Source: Pseudomonas botevensis (lineage in GTDB: Bacteria; Pseudomonadota; Gammaproteobacteria; Pseudomonadales; Pseudomonadaceae). Taken from it: a DNA stretch of 64,000 nt. Positions 8,531-16,318 of the stretch are shown here, one piece after another. A program made the position numbers and the translations under genes. Each line of letters starts with the position of its first letter. Within the stretch, counting starts at the first letter, position 1. Where the stretch lies: NCBI RefSeq assembly GCF_019145475.1, contig NZ_JAHTKI010000022.1, forward strand, positions 62,001-126,000, given 5' to 3'. The notes below the pieces were generated by a model. The model was not told the DNA's origin, did not search any database, and saw only the letters and a program-made list of their open reading frames with translations.

Positions 8531-8545
8531 GCATGAGTCGTGCCA
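8531..8545 (-). promoter_or_regulatory. Sigma-54 promoter of aatJ
   Basis: Read on the minus strand the sequence is TGGCACG-ACTC-ATGC: a perfect -24 box, four spacer bases and a -12 box with the invariant GC (TTGC consensus, one mismatch). It lies about 120 bases upstream of the aatJ start. It fits the known sigma-54 and AauR control of this operon. Confidence 0.88.
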
Positions 8546-8621
8546 GACCAGTTTATACTGGTTAAGATATTGATTTATATCGGTATTTATATTTTTTGAA
8601 GGTGTTTTTCCACGTTTCTGA

Positions 8622-8635
8622 TCCGGTTATCCGAA
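8622..8635 (-). promoter_or_regulatory. Second AauR-type inverted repeat (one mismatch)
   Basis: TCCGG-TTAT-CCGAA differs by one base from the AauR motif TTCGG-N4-CCGAA described in P. putida. Its centre is 31 bp (three helical turns) from the perfect site at 8653-8666, so two AauR dimers could bind on the same DNA face upstream of the sigma-54 promoter. Confidence 0.75.
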
Positions 8636-8652
8636 CCGACCGCAAGGTCGCG

Positions 8653-8666
8653 TTCGGAAAACCGAA
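8653..8666 (-). promoter_or_regulatory. AauR-binding inverted repeat
   Basis: TTCGG-AAAA-CCGAA is an exact match to the AauR consensus TTCGG-N4-CCGAA. It sits about 115 bp upstream of the sigma-54 promoter of aatJ, the usual distance for an enhancer-type activator site. Confidence 0.88.
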
Positions 8667-8676
8667 TGCGGACGGT

Positions 8677-9945
8677 TCAGCGCCAGACCGGCAACGCGTC
8701 CAGCATGAACAGCAGGTGCGATACCGCGCAAAGCCCCCCGAAAAACAGCACCAGAACGATCATCGGCATACCGCCCCAGACCCGGTAGCGCGGACTGCCA
8801 TAGCGTTTGCGCGAGGCCCGGGCCAGCAGCGCCGGCGTGACGACCGCCCAGAGCGTGGCGGCCAGTCCGGCAAAACCGATGGCGTGAATGAACCCTTCCG
8901 GCCAGAGAAAGCCGCCCAGCATCGGTGGCAGGAAGGTCACGGCAGCGGTTCGCAGGCGCCCCATGGGGTGATCGTCGAAGCCGAGCACGTCAGCCAGGTA
9001 ATCGAACAGACCCAGCGTCACACCGAGAAACGAGCAGGCTACGGCGAAGTTGGAGAAGAAGGTCAGCAGCAGATCGACATTGGCACTGTCCAGGCGCGAG
9101 CCAAGCGCACTGATCAGCACGTCGATATTGCCGCCGCGCTGGGCAATATCCTTGAACGCCTCGCGCGGAATATTGCCCATGCTGCACAGCATCCATACCA
9201 GGTACAGACCCAGTGCGATCAGCGTGCCGCCCAGCAGGCAGGCGCGGATTCGTCGCGGCTCCTTGCCGTAGTGCTTCATCAGGCTCGGCACATTGCCGTG
9301 GAAACCGAACGAAGTCAGGCAGAAGGGCAGCGTCACCAACAGATAGGGCCAGTAAGCGCTGTCGCCGCTGCTCTGGTTGAGCAGCGTGGCCGGCTGGACA
9401 TGACTGAGCAGGCCGCCGAAGGTCAGGAAGAACGCAAGGATCTTCGCGCCGAACACCAGGGTGGTCATTCGGCTCACCGCCGAAGTGCTGAGCCAGACAA
9501 TGAACGCCACCAACAGGGTGAAGCCCAGCCCGCCGATGCGCGGTGACAGCTCAAGGCCCATGGCATGCGCGGTGTGGTGAATCACCGATCCGCTGGCTGA
9601 AATATAGGCGTAGGTCAGGGTGTAAAGCACAAAGACGATGCTCAGACCGTTGACCCGGTTCCAGGTGCGACCAAGCAGGTCACGGGTGATGGTCGAGAAA
9701 CTCGCGCCTTCGTGGTAGTTCAGGTTGGCCTCAAGAATCATCAGGCCGGAATGCAAGGTGCAGAACCAGGCAAACACCAATACCGCGACGGAACCGTAGA
9801 ACCATAGTCCGGACATGGCCACCGGCAAGGAAAACATCCCCGCGCCGACGATGGTGCCGCCGATGATCATGGCGCCGCCCAGTACCGAGGGCGAGCGTTC
9901 GACAGCGCTGGGTGCAGCGGATGAAGCAAGTGAGGTGGAACGCAT
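8677..9945 (-). CDS. Aromatic amino acid permease (Mtr/TnaB/TyrP family)
   Basis: A 422-residue HAAAP-family transporter with about eleven membrane helices. The N-terminal signature LGGAMIIGGTIVGAGMFSLP (residues 22-41) is typical of the tryptophan and tyrosine permeases Mtr, TnaB and TyrP. It should import tryptophan, or tyrosine/phenylalanine, by proton symport. The start chosen is the ATG at 9945 (MRSTSLASS); the open frame continues far upstream into the intergenic region without family similarity. It is the last gene of the accessory operon, 149 bases after the amidase, which fits supplying the monooxygenase with its amino acid substrate. The exact specificity cannot be read. Confidence 0.88.
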   Translation of the reverse strand: MRSTSLASSAAPSAVERSPSVLGGAMIIGGTIVGAGMFSLPVAMSGLWFYGSVAVLVFAWFCTLHSGLMILEANLNYHEGASFSTITRDLLGRTWNRVNGLSIVFVLYTLTYAYISASGSVIHHTAHAMGLELSPRIGGLGFTLLVAFIVWLSTSAVSRMTTLVFGAKILAFFLTFGGLLSHVQPATLLNQSSGDSAYWPYLLVTLPFCLTSFGFHGNVPSLMKHYGKEPRRIRACLLGGTLIALGLYLVWMLCSMGNIPREAFKDIAQRGGNIDVLISALGSRLDSANVDLLLTFFSNFAVACSFLGVTLGLFDYLADVLGFDDHPMGRLRTAAVTFLPPMLGGFLWPEGFIHAIGFAGLAATLWAVVTPALLARASRKRYGSPRYRVWGGMPMIVLVLFFGGLCAVSHLLFMLDALPVWR

Positions 9946-10027
9946 GGCGGGGCCTGCATTGATATTGTTATGAAGGGTTCGATCCAGTGAACCTCCGGCA
10001 GGCGTGAGCCGCCCGCGAAAACGCGGT

Positions 10028-10053
10028 GTCAGCCAGCATCGATGCCTGCTGAC
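10028..10053. repeat. Imperfect 26-base inverted repeat between amidase and permease genes
   Basis: GTCAGCCAGCAT and ATGCCTGCTGAC pair at 11 of 12 positions around a CG centre, in the 149-base gap between the amidase stop and the permease start. It may form an mRNA hairpin that sets the level of the permease relative to the enzymes. No T-run follows. Confidence 0.55.
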
Positions 10054-10094
10054 GCCCGCCGCCGCGGGCCGGCTCAGTCCTGCAGGTTCGACGC

Positions 10095-11432
10095 TTACCT
10101 GATGTTCAGCCGTTGCGCCAACCGGCTCACCGCCTGCAACAGAAACCCGTCCTGCCCCGGCAATGCATCGAACGACAGCCCCACGGGCAAGGCATCCGCC
10201 GCCGCTACCGGTATGGTGATGCTCGGTGCCGCCAGATTGCTCGCCGGATCGGTATTGCGCACGAATCGCTCGAAATGGCTTTCCATTGCGCAATCCTCCA
10301 GCAGCGGTGCGCTGCAACTGACGGTCGGGTACGCCATCAGATCCAGCCGATGCCGGGTGAACAGTCCCCGGTATTCCTGTTCCAGCCGTACCTTGCCCAT
10401 CAACGCCTGTACATAGTCGGTGTAGGAAATCGCCGGGCTCTCCAGTTGGGCGGTGAGGATCTTCTTGATCCCGGGATCTTCGATCCGCGCCAGGATGTCG
10501 AGGAATTCTGCGCCGCGTCCTTCCTTCATCAGGAATCGAGGAAAGTCGATGAAGAATTCGTAGATCGGCAACGGAAACTGGATGCACTCGTTGAGTTCGC
10601 CGATCACGCTGTCGTCGACCGGGACGATCTGCACGTCACTGGCGGCGAGCGTGTCGATGGCGGCACGGCAGTCGCGGCTGACGTTGTCATCCAGGTCGGA
10701 CCAGAGGAAGCGTTCGGGAATGCCGATGCGCAACGGGTGATTCGTGGGCAGTGCTGGCAGGTGGTGGGCAGTCAGGTGCCCATGGACAAACCGGCAGTCC
10801 TCCACCGTGCGCGTCAGCAGGCCCGGCGTGTCTTTGGTCTGCGAGACGGGGACGATGCCGTCGGCCGGATACCCGCCAGTGGTCGGGCGCAAGCCGACGA
10901 TCCCGCAGAACGCCGCCGGAATGCGCACCGAACCGCCGGTGTCGGTGCCCACCGCGCACGGCACCAGCCCGGCGGCGACAGCGGCGGCGCAACCGCCGCT
11001 GCTGCCCCCGGCACTGTAGCGCTCGTTCGTCGGGTTGATGACCGCGCCGTGGGTGTGATTGGCCGAGGTCACGCCGAACGACAGTTCGTGCATGTTGTTC
11101 TTGCCTACCACGCGCGCACCCAGTTGCTTGAATCGTGCAACGATGCCGGCGTCGGCCTGTGGCAGGTAATCGGCAAGGCCGGGTGTACCGGCGGTGGTCG
11201 GCATGCCCAGCACGTTGATGTTGTCCTTGAAGGACACCGGCAAGCCATACAGCGGCGCTTGCCGATCCGCGTCTGCGACATAGGCCAGCATCGCCGGGTC
11301 GAAAGTGATGAAGCTGTTCAGATGCTGCGCGTTGCCATGGCGCTCGCGCAGGGCCTGCTGCCAGGTGTCGAGGCAGAGCTCGCCCCGGCGAAATCCGTTA
11401 ACGAGCTGTTCGATTGAAAACTGACTGTACAT
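10095..11432 (-). CDS. iaaH: IaaH-like amidase (indole-3-acetamide hydrolase)
   Basis: A 445-residue amidase-signature enzyme, the same length as IaaH of P. savastanoi (about 455). The Ser-cisSer-Lys triad is Lys69 (SFKDN), Ser144 (AGGSSGG) and Ser168 (GTDTGGSVR). Blocks shared with IaaH include GKNNMHELSFGVTS, RIPAAFCGI and SITIPV near the end. The expected reaction is indole-3-acetamide + water to indole-3-acetic acid + ammonia; another arylacetamide is possible. It follows the IaaM-like gene by 31 bases, the natural order of the two-step indoleacetamide route. The symbol rests on remembered family similarity and context. Confidence 0.85.
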   Translation of the reverse strand: MYSQFSIEQLVNGFRRGELCLDTWQQALRERHGNAQHLNSFITFDPAMLAYVADADRQAPLYGLPVSFKDNINVLGMPTTAGTPGLADYLPQADAGIVARFKQLGARVVGKNNMHELSFGVTSANHTHGAVINPTNERYSAGGSSGGCAAAVAAGLVPCAVGTDTGGSVRIPAAFCGIVGLRPTTGGYPADGIVPVSQTKDTPGLLTRTVEDCRFVHGHLTAHHLPALPTNHPLRIGIPERFLWSDLDDNVSRDCRAAIDTLAASDVQIVPVDDSVIGELNECIQFPLPIYEFFIDFPRFLMKEGRGAEFLDILARIEDPGIKKILTAQLESPAISYTDYVQALMGKVRLEQEYRGLFTRHRLDLMAYPTVSCSAPLLEDCAMESHFERFVRNTDPASNLAAPSITIPVAAADALPVGLSFDALPGQDGFLLQAVSRLAQRLNIR

Positions 11433-11463
11433 GGAAAGTCTCGTCGAAAAGGGAAGGACGCAC

Positions 11464-13173
11464 TCAGCAGTAGCGGTACTGCGGAACCAGACCGTCGAGC
11501 GGGTTGCCGGCGATCAGATCGCCCCCCAGGCTGCTGATGACCGCGCACGCCGTGTTCAGGGCCGTCTGGATCGAGCCTTCGGCCCAGCCGCCAGTGAATG
11601 AGGCGCCGCAACCGGCCAGGTAAAGACCGGTATCCTGTTGCGGATCGAGAGCGGTGCGGAACTGATAGAACAGGCGCTCGGAATAGATGTCGTCACCGGG
11701 AAAGTTCAGCTTGAAGGCACCGAGCGCATGCTTGTCGGTCAGCCAGTCGTATTCGAGTACGTAGCGCTGGTAGTCGCCGTTGAGCGGAATCAGATGGCGG
11801 GCAAATTCCGGCGCACTCATCGCCAGTTCATCCACCAGGCGCAGGCAGCGCTGCACCTTGTCGGTCATCGAGACCATCTTGTGCGAGTCGTCTTCCCAGG
11901 TGTAACTGATCAGCACGACTCCCCAGGCGTCCGGGTCCTGTGGCGCGTAGTCCAGGCAGTACACGCCCTTGACCAGGGTGTCGGTCTGGATGTTCTGCGC
12001 CAGGCCGTGCTTGAGCCAGAACTTGTCCCTGGTCAGGATGAACAGCTTGGACGAGCCGACCATATGGGTTTCGTTGATCGCCCGGGCCACGTCACGGTTC
12101 ACGAACGCCTGGTTCTGGGTGAGCTTGAGATTGACCTGCAAGGCGCGGGTCGTGGTCGTGGTGATCACCCGGTCGCAGGCATAGGTTTCGCCGTTGCTGC
12201 CGGCCAGCAGGATTTGTCCGTCGGCGCCCTTATTGATCGATTCAATGCGGGTTCGGCAGATCATGTCGCGCAGTTGCATGCCGTTGAACGAGGTGTCGGC
12301 GATCAGCTCCGCCAGCGAAGAAATGCCGTTCGGCACCAGCCGCTGATTGACCTCGAGCGCGTTGACCACCAAACGCAGGATTTCGGTGAACGAGGCGCGA
12401 TAAACCGACTGGAACCCGCCGGAGCCGATGCCCAGCGAGCCGAACAGGTGGAAGTCTTCCGGCTTGCGCCAGACTTTGCCACCCGGCGGGTTCTTGCTGG
12501 TGAAGATGCGCACCATGGCCGAATAGAACGAGCTGTCACCGAAGCAATCCAGATAGCGTTGCCACTCCGGCTGCACTTCACTGTAGTCATGCTGCTTGAG
12601 CAGTTCGGTCAGCAACAGCGGCGGGGCGAGTCGGGTGCCGTCTTCCAGCACCGCGCCTTCTCTGAGAAAGGCATTCCAGCCCTGATGCACGGTCGTGAAC
12701 AATGCCGGCGGCGGCTGCATCGCGGCCCAATGATAAGCCTCGCCCCGATAGTGCAGCTCGGTATCGACCACCCCCGGATCGGGAAAGGCTTCGGTGGTCT
12801 GGATGCCGAACTTGTCGAGGTAATGGAAAAGCCCGACTTCGCTTGGCGGAAAGCGCATGGCGCCCATTTCCGCAATGAACTGCGGTTGCTCTTCATCGAA
12901 GCATTGGGTCAGCAGACGCCCGCCGATGTGGGTTTTTTCCGCCTCGAACAGCGTCACGCGACGGGCACCCGCCCGCAGCAATTCATAGGCTGCCACCAGC
13001 CCGGTGAGACCGGCACCGACGATGCCAATGTGTTTTTCCGCCGTTTGCGCGGGCAGGTATCCGATGGCCTGGTCGGCATTGCGCAGGAACTGACCGTAGT
13101 CGTAGAGCAGGTCGACGTAAGGGAAAGACAGGCACGCGGTATCCTGGCGGGCAGGATTGTTCTTGGAGTTCAC
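11464..13173 (-). CDS. iaaM: IaaM-like tryptophan 2-monooxygenase (flavin amine oxidase family)
   Basis: A 569-residue FAD enzyme closely resembling P. savastanoi tryptophan 2-monooxygenase (557 residues). The FAD-binding GAGLTG motif is at 53-58, preceded by the characteristic leader DLLYDYG. GGR is at 84-86. AEMGAMRFPP (101-110) contains Arg107, which aligns with substrate-carboxylate-binding Arg98 of the savastanoi enzyme. Further shared blocks are FPDPGVVDTELHYRG, FGSLGIGSGGF, GSSKLFILTR and DWLTD. It converts L-tryptophan and O2 to indole-3-acetamide, CO2 and water; phenylalanine 2-monooxygenase activity is the main alternative. The start is GTG at 13173 with only a weak ribosome binding site. 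It lies 20 bases after the oxygenase beta gene. Confidence 0.88.
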   Translation of the reverse strand: MNSKNNPARQDTACLSFPYVDLLYDYGQFLRNADQAIGYLPAQTAEKHIGIVGAGLTGLVAAYELLRAGARRVTLFEAEKTHIGGRLLTQCFDEEQPQFIAEMGAMRFPPSEVGLFHYLDKFGIQTTEAFPDPGVVDTELHYRGEAYHWAAMQPPPALFTTVHQGWNAFLREGAVLEDGTRLAPPLLLTELLKQHDYSEVQPEWQRYLDCFGDSSFYSAMVRIFTSKNPPGGKVWRKPEDFHLFGSLGIGSGGFQSVYRASFTEILRLVVNALEVNQRLVPNGISSLAELIADTSFNGMQLRDMICRTRIESINKGADGQILLAGSNGETYACDRVITTTTTRALQVNLKLTQNQAFVNRDVARAINETHMVGSSKLFILTRDKFWLKHGLAQNIQTDTLVKGVYCLDYAPQDPDAWGVVLISYTWEDDSHKMVSMTDKVQRCLRLVDELAMSAPEFARHLIPLNGDYQRYVLEYDWLTDKHALGAFKLNFPGDDIYSERLFYQFRTALDPQQDTGLYLAGCGASFTGGWAEGSIQTALNTACAVISSLGGDLIAGNPLDGLVPQYRYC

Positions 13174-13193
13174 GGGGGGAGTTCTCGGTCGGG

Positions 13194-13676
13194 TCAGATG
13201 ATGAGCTGCAGGCTTTCGAGGGCGCGATCAGGGTTGAGCAACAGGATCTTCTTGCCCTGGATTTTCCACTCGCCATCGATGTGGATCAGACGATGTTCGA
13301 CGGTCGCCGGGTAATGCCATTCGTGGTCGCCACGGGCTTCGCAATACAGCAGATTGCTGCTGGCGACGGCGCTGTGCGACGGTTCTTCGACCGTGATCCG
13401 TGGGCGCTGGGCAATGTGCAGGCAGCGGCTTTTCGGTTGCTGGGAAAAATTGCGGGCATTGGCCAGACGGTTGATGCGCAGGGTGGTCAGGAAGCGATCC
13501 TCGTACACCAGCGAGGATTCGTGCAGGGGGCTGCGTTGTTCGCGGCTCATGGGAATCCAGTAGGTGTAGTCGTCGCTCAGCAGCCGCTGCCAGGTGTCAA
13601 AGTCCTGTTGGTCGAGCAGGTGCATCTCGGTCTCGAGCAAGCGCTCGACGGCCCGTTCAGTTTGATCGTGGTGCAT
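13194..13676 (-). CDS. Rieske non-heme iron oxygenase, beta subunit
   Basis: A 160-residue NTF2-fold protein of the ring-hydroxylating dioxygenase beta family: DFDTWQRLLSDDYTYWIP near the N-terminus, RINRLANARNFSQ in the middle and DGEWKIQGKKILLLNPDR near the end. Beta subunits are structural and help form the alpha3-beta3 oxygenase. Its start lies 20 bases inside the end of the alpha gene in another frame, the usual tight coupling for equal subunit amounts. Confidence 0.9.
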   Translation of the reverse strand: MHHDQTERAVERLLETEMHLLDQQDFDTWQRLLSDDYTYWIPMSREQRSPLHESSLVYEDRFLTTLRINRLANARNFSQQPKSRCLHIAQRPRITVEEPSHSAVASSNLLYCEARGDHEWHYPATVEHRLIHIDGEWKIQGKKILLLNPDRALESLQLII

Positions 13677-14958
13677 GGTCGTCCCGCATCAGGTTTTGCC
13701 AGTTGTCGTAGAAGTTGCGCATCGCCAGTTCACTGGTGCCGGACACCACGCGGGTCCGGTTGTAGGACTCGCCCGGCTCGAACAGGCGCGAGACGTTGAC
13801 CCATTCGTTGGCGTCGCTGTGCAGACCTTCCATCGCACGTTCGTACATCTCCACATCGTCATGGGCGACCATCGAGCACGGCGAGTTGATCAGGTTGTTG
13901 TACTGCACGGTCCTTTCCAGCAACTGCACGGGGGCACCCTGCAATTCGAAGATCCACGACTCGACGATGGTTTCCTTCGCGCTGACCGGGCGGATCACCC
14001 GCAAGGTCTGGATCGGACCCTTGACCATCAGGTTGGGGAAATACACGGTGTTGTGACGGGTATCATCGAGGATTGTCCGGGCCTGTTCTTCGCCATAACT
14101 TTCCACCATCAGTTCCCAGTAGCCGGGAATGCCGGTGTAGGCCTTGTGGATCGAATTGCTGACGCCGGTGTGTCCGTGGCCGTTGGGCCACACGCGAATG
14201 CCCATGCCGGCGAAGAATTCGTACGAGGCCATGAACGGCGAAAACAGCTCCACGGCCATCGGCGCCGGCTGGCTCTGGTCGCCGGTTTCTTTCCACAGGC
14301 GAATGGCTTCGCCGGCCGAGGATTCGTGGGCGATCATCGGGTGGCAGGTGTCGGTCTGGTTGTCGACCACCATCTTCCAGTTGCAGCGATGCTTGTGCAG
14401 CAACGGCTGGCCGATCACGCGCAACTGACCCTGCGGGGAGCGCATGACCATGTTGTCCAGCGTCGACAGCGACTCGCCAAAAAACTCGTCGAAACCGATA
14501 CCGGTTTCGCTCAGCCGTACAAACACGAAACCGCGATAGTTGCGCATCGCCGCAACGGCCTGCATGCCTTTGTGGGCCGAGCAACTGCTCAGATCGCAGT
14601 TGTCGTATTCCTTTTTTACCGGGATGCTCAGCAGCTCGCCGTCGGTCTTGAATGTCCAGGCGTGGTAGGGGCAGCGCATGAAGCGGCCGACGTTGCCGCG
14701 AGCTTCGGCCAGCACTTTCACGCCCTTGTGCGGGCAGCGGTTGTGCAGCACGACGATGTCGCCGTTCTTCTGGCGCACCATTGCCAGGGGTTGGGCGGCG
14801 AGGGTGGCCGTGAAATAGTCGCCGGTTTCGGGAATCAGGCTGTCGTGACCCAGGTAGCACCAGCTCGCGGCAAAGACCCGCTGCTGTTCCTGTTCGAAAA
14901 GTTGCTGATCAAGGAACAGAGACTTATGCACTTCTCTGCCATTGAAATAGTTGTCCAA
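13657..14958 (-). CDS. Rieske non-heme iron oxygenase, alpha (catalytic) subunit
   Basis: A 433-residue ring-hydroxylating oxygenase alpha subunit. The Rieske [2Fe-2S] ligands are Cys75/His77 (CPH) and Cys96/His99 (CPYH). The mononuclear iron site has Asp203 as the bridging residue, His206 and His211 (DTCHPMIAH) and an acidic pair in MVAHDDVEMYER towards the C-terminus. It adds O2 to an aromatic ring using electrons from the reductase encoded upstream. The substrate is not evident; the neighbours point to an indole or arylacetate derivative of an aromatic amino acid. The start is inferred as TTG at 14958 (MDNYFNGREV), eight bases after GAGGA; the frame upstream overlaps the reductase gene without family similarity. 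Confidence 0.9.
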   Translation of the reverse strand: MDNYFNGREVHKSLFLDQQLFEQEQQRVFAASWCYLGHDSLIPETGDYFTATLAAQPLAMVRQKNGDIVVLHNRCPHKGVKVLAEARGNVGRFMRCPYHAWTFKTDGELLSIPVKKEYDNCDLSSCSAHKGMQAVAAMRNYRGFVFVRLSETGIGFDEFFGESLSTLDNMVMRSPQGQLRVIGQPLLHKHRCNWKMVVDNQTDTCHPMIAHESSAGEAIRLWKETGDQSQPAPMAVELFSPFMASYEFFAGMGIRVWPNGHGHTGVSNSIHKAYTGIPGYWELMVESYGEEQARTILDDTRHNTVYFPNLMVKGPIQTLRVIRPVSAKETIVESWIFELQGAPVQLLERTVQYNNLINSPCSMVAHDDVEMYERAMEGLHSDANEWVNVSRLFEPGESYNRTRVVSGTSELAMRNFYDNWQNLMRDDHAPRSN

Positions 14959-14972
14959 CGGGGGAGTCCTCT

Positions 14973-15905
14973 TCAGATCGCCAGTTTCAGGCGTGGGCTT
15001 TTCGCCCGGGAAACGCAGGGATAGATTCGTGCGCTGCAGGCAGCTTCCTGTTCGCTCATGATGAAGTCCCGGTGCTCGACATCGCCTTCCAGCACATCCA
15101 GCGCGCAGACGCCGCACTCGCCGCGACGGCAGTCATAGACCGGATCGAGACCGGCGTCTTCCAGGGCTTCGAGCAGGGTCTGGCCGGGTCCGACCTCGAG
15201 GGTCACGCCGGAATCCACCGCCTCAACCGTGAACCCCTGGGCACCTTCCTCTCTGGCAACGTTGAACACCTCCAGATGTACCTGTTCGCGAGCCAGCCCG
15301 GCGGACTCGGCGTGGCTCAGGATGTCGTTAAGCATCGCCGCCGGGCCGCAGACGTAGAGGCGGTCTTCGGGGCTGAGATCAGCGAGTATCTGGCTGATCG
15401 CCGGGCGCTGGCCGGACAGGTGCAAGTGCATGCGTTCTTGCAGCAGTGTGCTCAGGTCTTCGGCGTAAGCGGCGTCTTCGGCGCTACGGGCGAAGTAGTG
15501 CAACTGCGCTGAACGATCCAGCGCCGCCAGGTGCCGGAGGATGCCTGTCAGCGGCGTGATGCCGATGCCGCCGGCGATTGCGATGTCGCGTCCGGTCCGT
15601 GCGTCGAGCGGGTAGTTGAAGGTATTGAACGGGCCTTCGAGCTGCACCTGATCGCCGACCTCCAGCGACCGTATGTACGGGCTGCTGGGGGATTCGTCGC
15701 AGAGGCGGATGGCGAAGGTGAAATGGCCTTCGGCACTGTTGCCCAGTTCCACGGTGGAGTAGTGACGCCAGTCGCCGCAGGACGGTATCAACCATTTGAA
15801 GTGCGCACCGGCATGGGCCGATCCGGTTGAAACGGGCGCGCCGCTGAGGGTGATTTCCTTGATCGATGCCGAGAGCATCCGGCAACGGGTAACGGTGTAG
15901 TTCAT
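14973..15905 (-). CDS. Oxygenase reductase with flavin, NAD and C-terminal [2Fe-2S] domains
   Basis: A 310-residue phthalate-dioxygenase-reductase/VanB-type protein. The flavin-binding RHYS motif is at 47-50, the NAD-binding GGIGITPLTGI near 112, and a plant-type ferredoxin domain in the last 85 residues contains CRRGECGVC plus a fourth Cys near the end. It passes electrons from NADH to the Rieske oxygenase. Because it carries its own ferredoxin domain, no separate ferredoxin is needed, and none is encoded nearby. The start overlaps the stop of the SnoaL-like gene (ATGA); the alpha subunit gene starts 14 bases downstream. Confidence 0.92.
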   Translation of the reverse strand: MNYTVTRCRMLSASIKEITLSGAPVSTGSAHAGAHFKWLIPSCGDWRHYSTVELGNSAEGHFTFAIRLCDESPSSPYIRSLEVGDQVQLEGPFNTFNYPLDARTGRDIAIAGGIGITPLTGILRHLAALDRSAQLHYFARSAEDAAYAEDLSTLLQERMHLHLSGQRPAISQILADLSPEDRLYVCGPAAMLNDILSHAESAGLAREQVHLEVFNVAREEGAQGFTVEAVDSGVTLEVGPGQTLLEALEDAGLDPVYDCRRGECGVCALDVLEGDVEHRDFIMSEQEAACSARIYPCVSRAKSPRLKLAI

Positions 15906-16318
15906 GCCGGATTTTCCTGGGCAAGCGGTGTTTCATGCAGGTACAGCCAGCGGGTGCTGTGGTGATGCACGCGCAGGAGCGCGATGGAAACGCGCGAAGT
16001 CTCGCGCCCGTCCTGTCGATGGGTTTCCTTGTAACGCAGGGCCACGGTCGGGCCTTCATGCCAGATCGTATGCAGGTCGCTGATGGCGATCGTGAGACCC
16101 GGACGGACACCGACCGCCCCTTTGAACAATTGCTCGACCTGCGCTCGGTCGACCACGACCGCGGCGGTGGTGACCATGCTGAAGTCTTCGGCGAAGACAT
16201 CCATCAGGGGGGCAATGGCGGCTTCGCCGGCACCGTCGGCATTGGTGAAAACACGATGGATCAGTTCATGCACGTGGTGAATGCTGTGGCGTGCTTGTTC
16301 AACCGGGTTGTTGTTCAT
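15902..16318 (-). CDS. SnoaL/NTF2-like protein
   Basis: A 138-residue protein of the SnoaL-like/NTF2 fold: a helical start (VHELIHRVFTNADG), the segment LMDVFAEDFSMVTTAAVVVDRA and a beta-rich remainder ending RWLYLHETPL. Such small alpha+beta barrels act as cyclases, hydratases or isomerases, or as non-catalytic partners; oxygenase beta subunits share the fold. It overlaps both the MFS gene (20 bases) and the reductase gene (4 bases), so it is an integral part of the operon. I cannot assign a reaction; processing the unstable oxygenase product is possible. Confidence 0.75.
   Translation of the reverse strand: MNNNPVEQARHSIHHVHELIHRVFTNADGAGEAAIAPLMDVFAEDFSMVTTAAVVVDRAQVEQLFKGAVGVRPGLTIAISDLHTIWHEGPTVALRYKETHRQDGRETSRVSIALLRVHHHSTRWLYLHETPLAQENPA

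Noticed and set aside
9946..10587. Upstream extension of the aromatic amino acid permease frame
   Set aside because: It would overlap the 3' end of the amidase gene and has no membrane or family features; the permease begins at the ATG at 9945.
14959..15117. N-terminal extension of the Rieske alpha subunit into the reductase gene
   Set aside because: The added residues are Arg/Cys-rich and not part of the family; GAGGA followed by TTG at 14958 gives the expected N-terminus.
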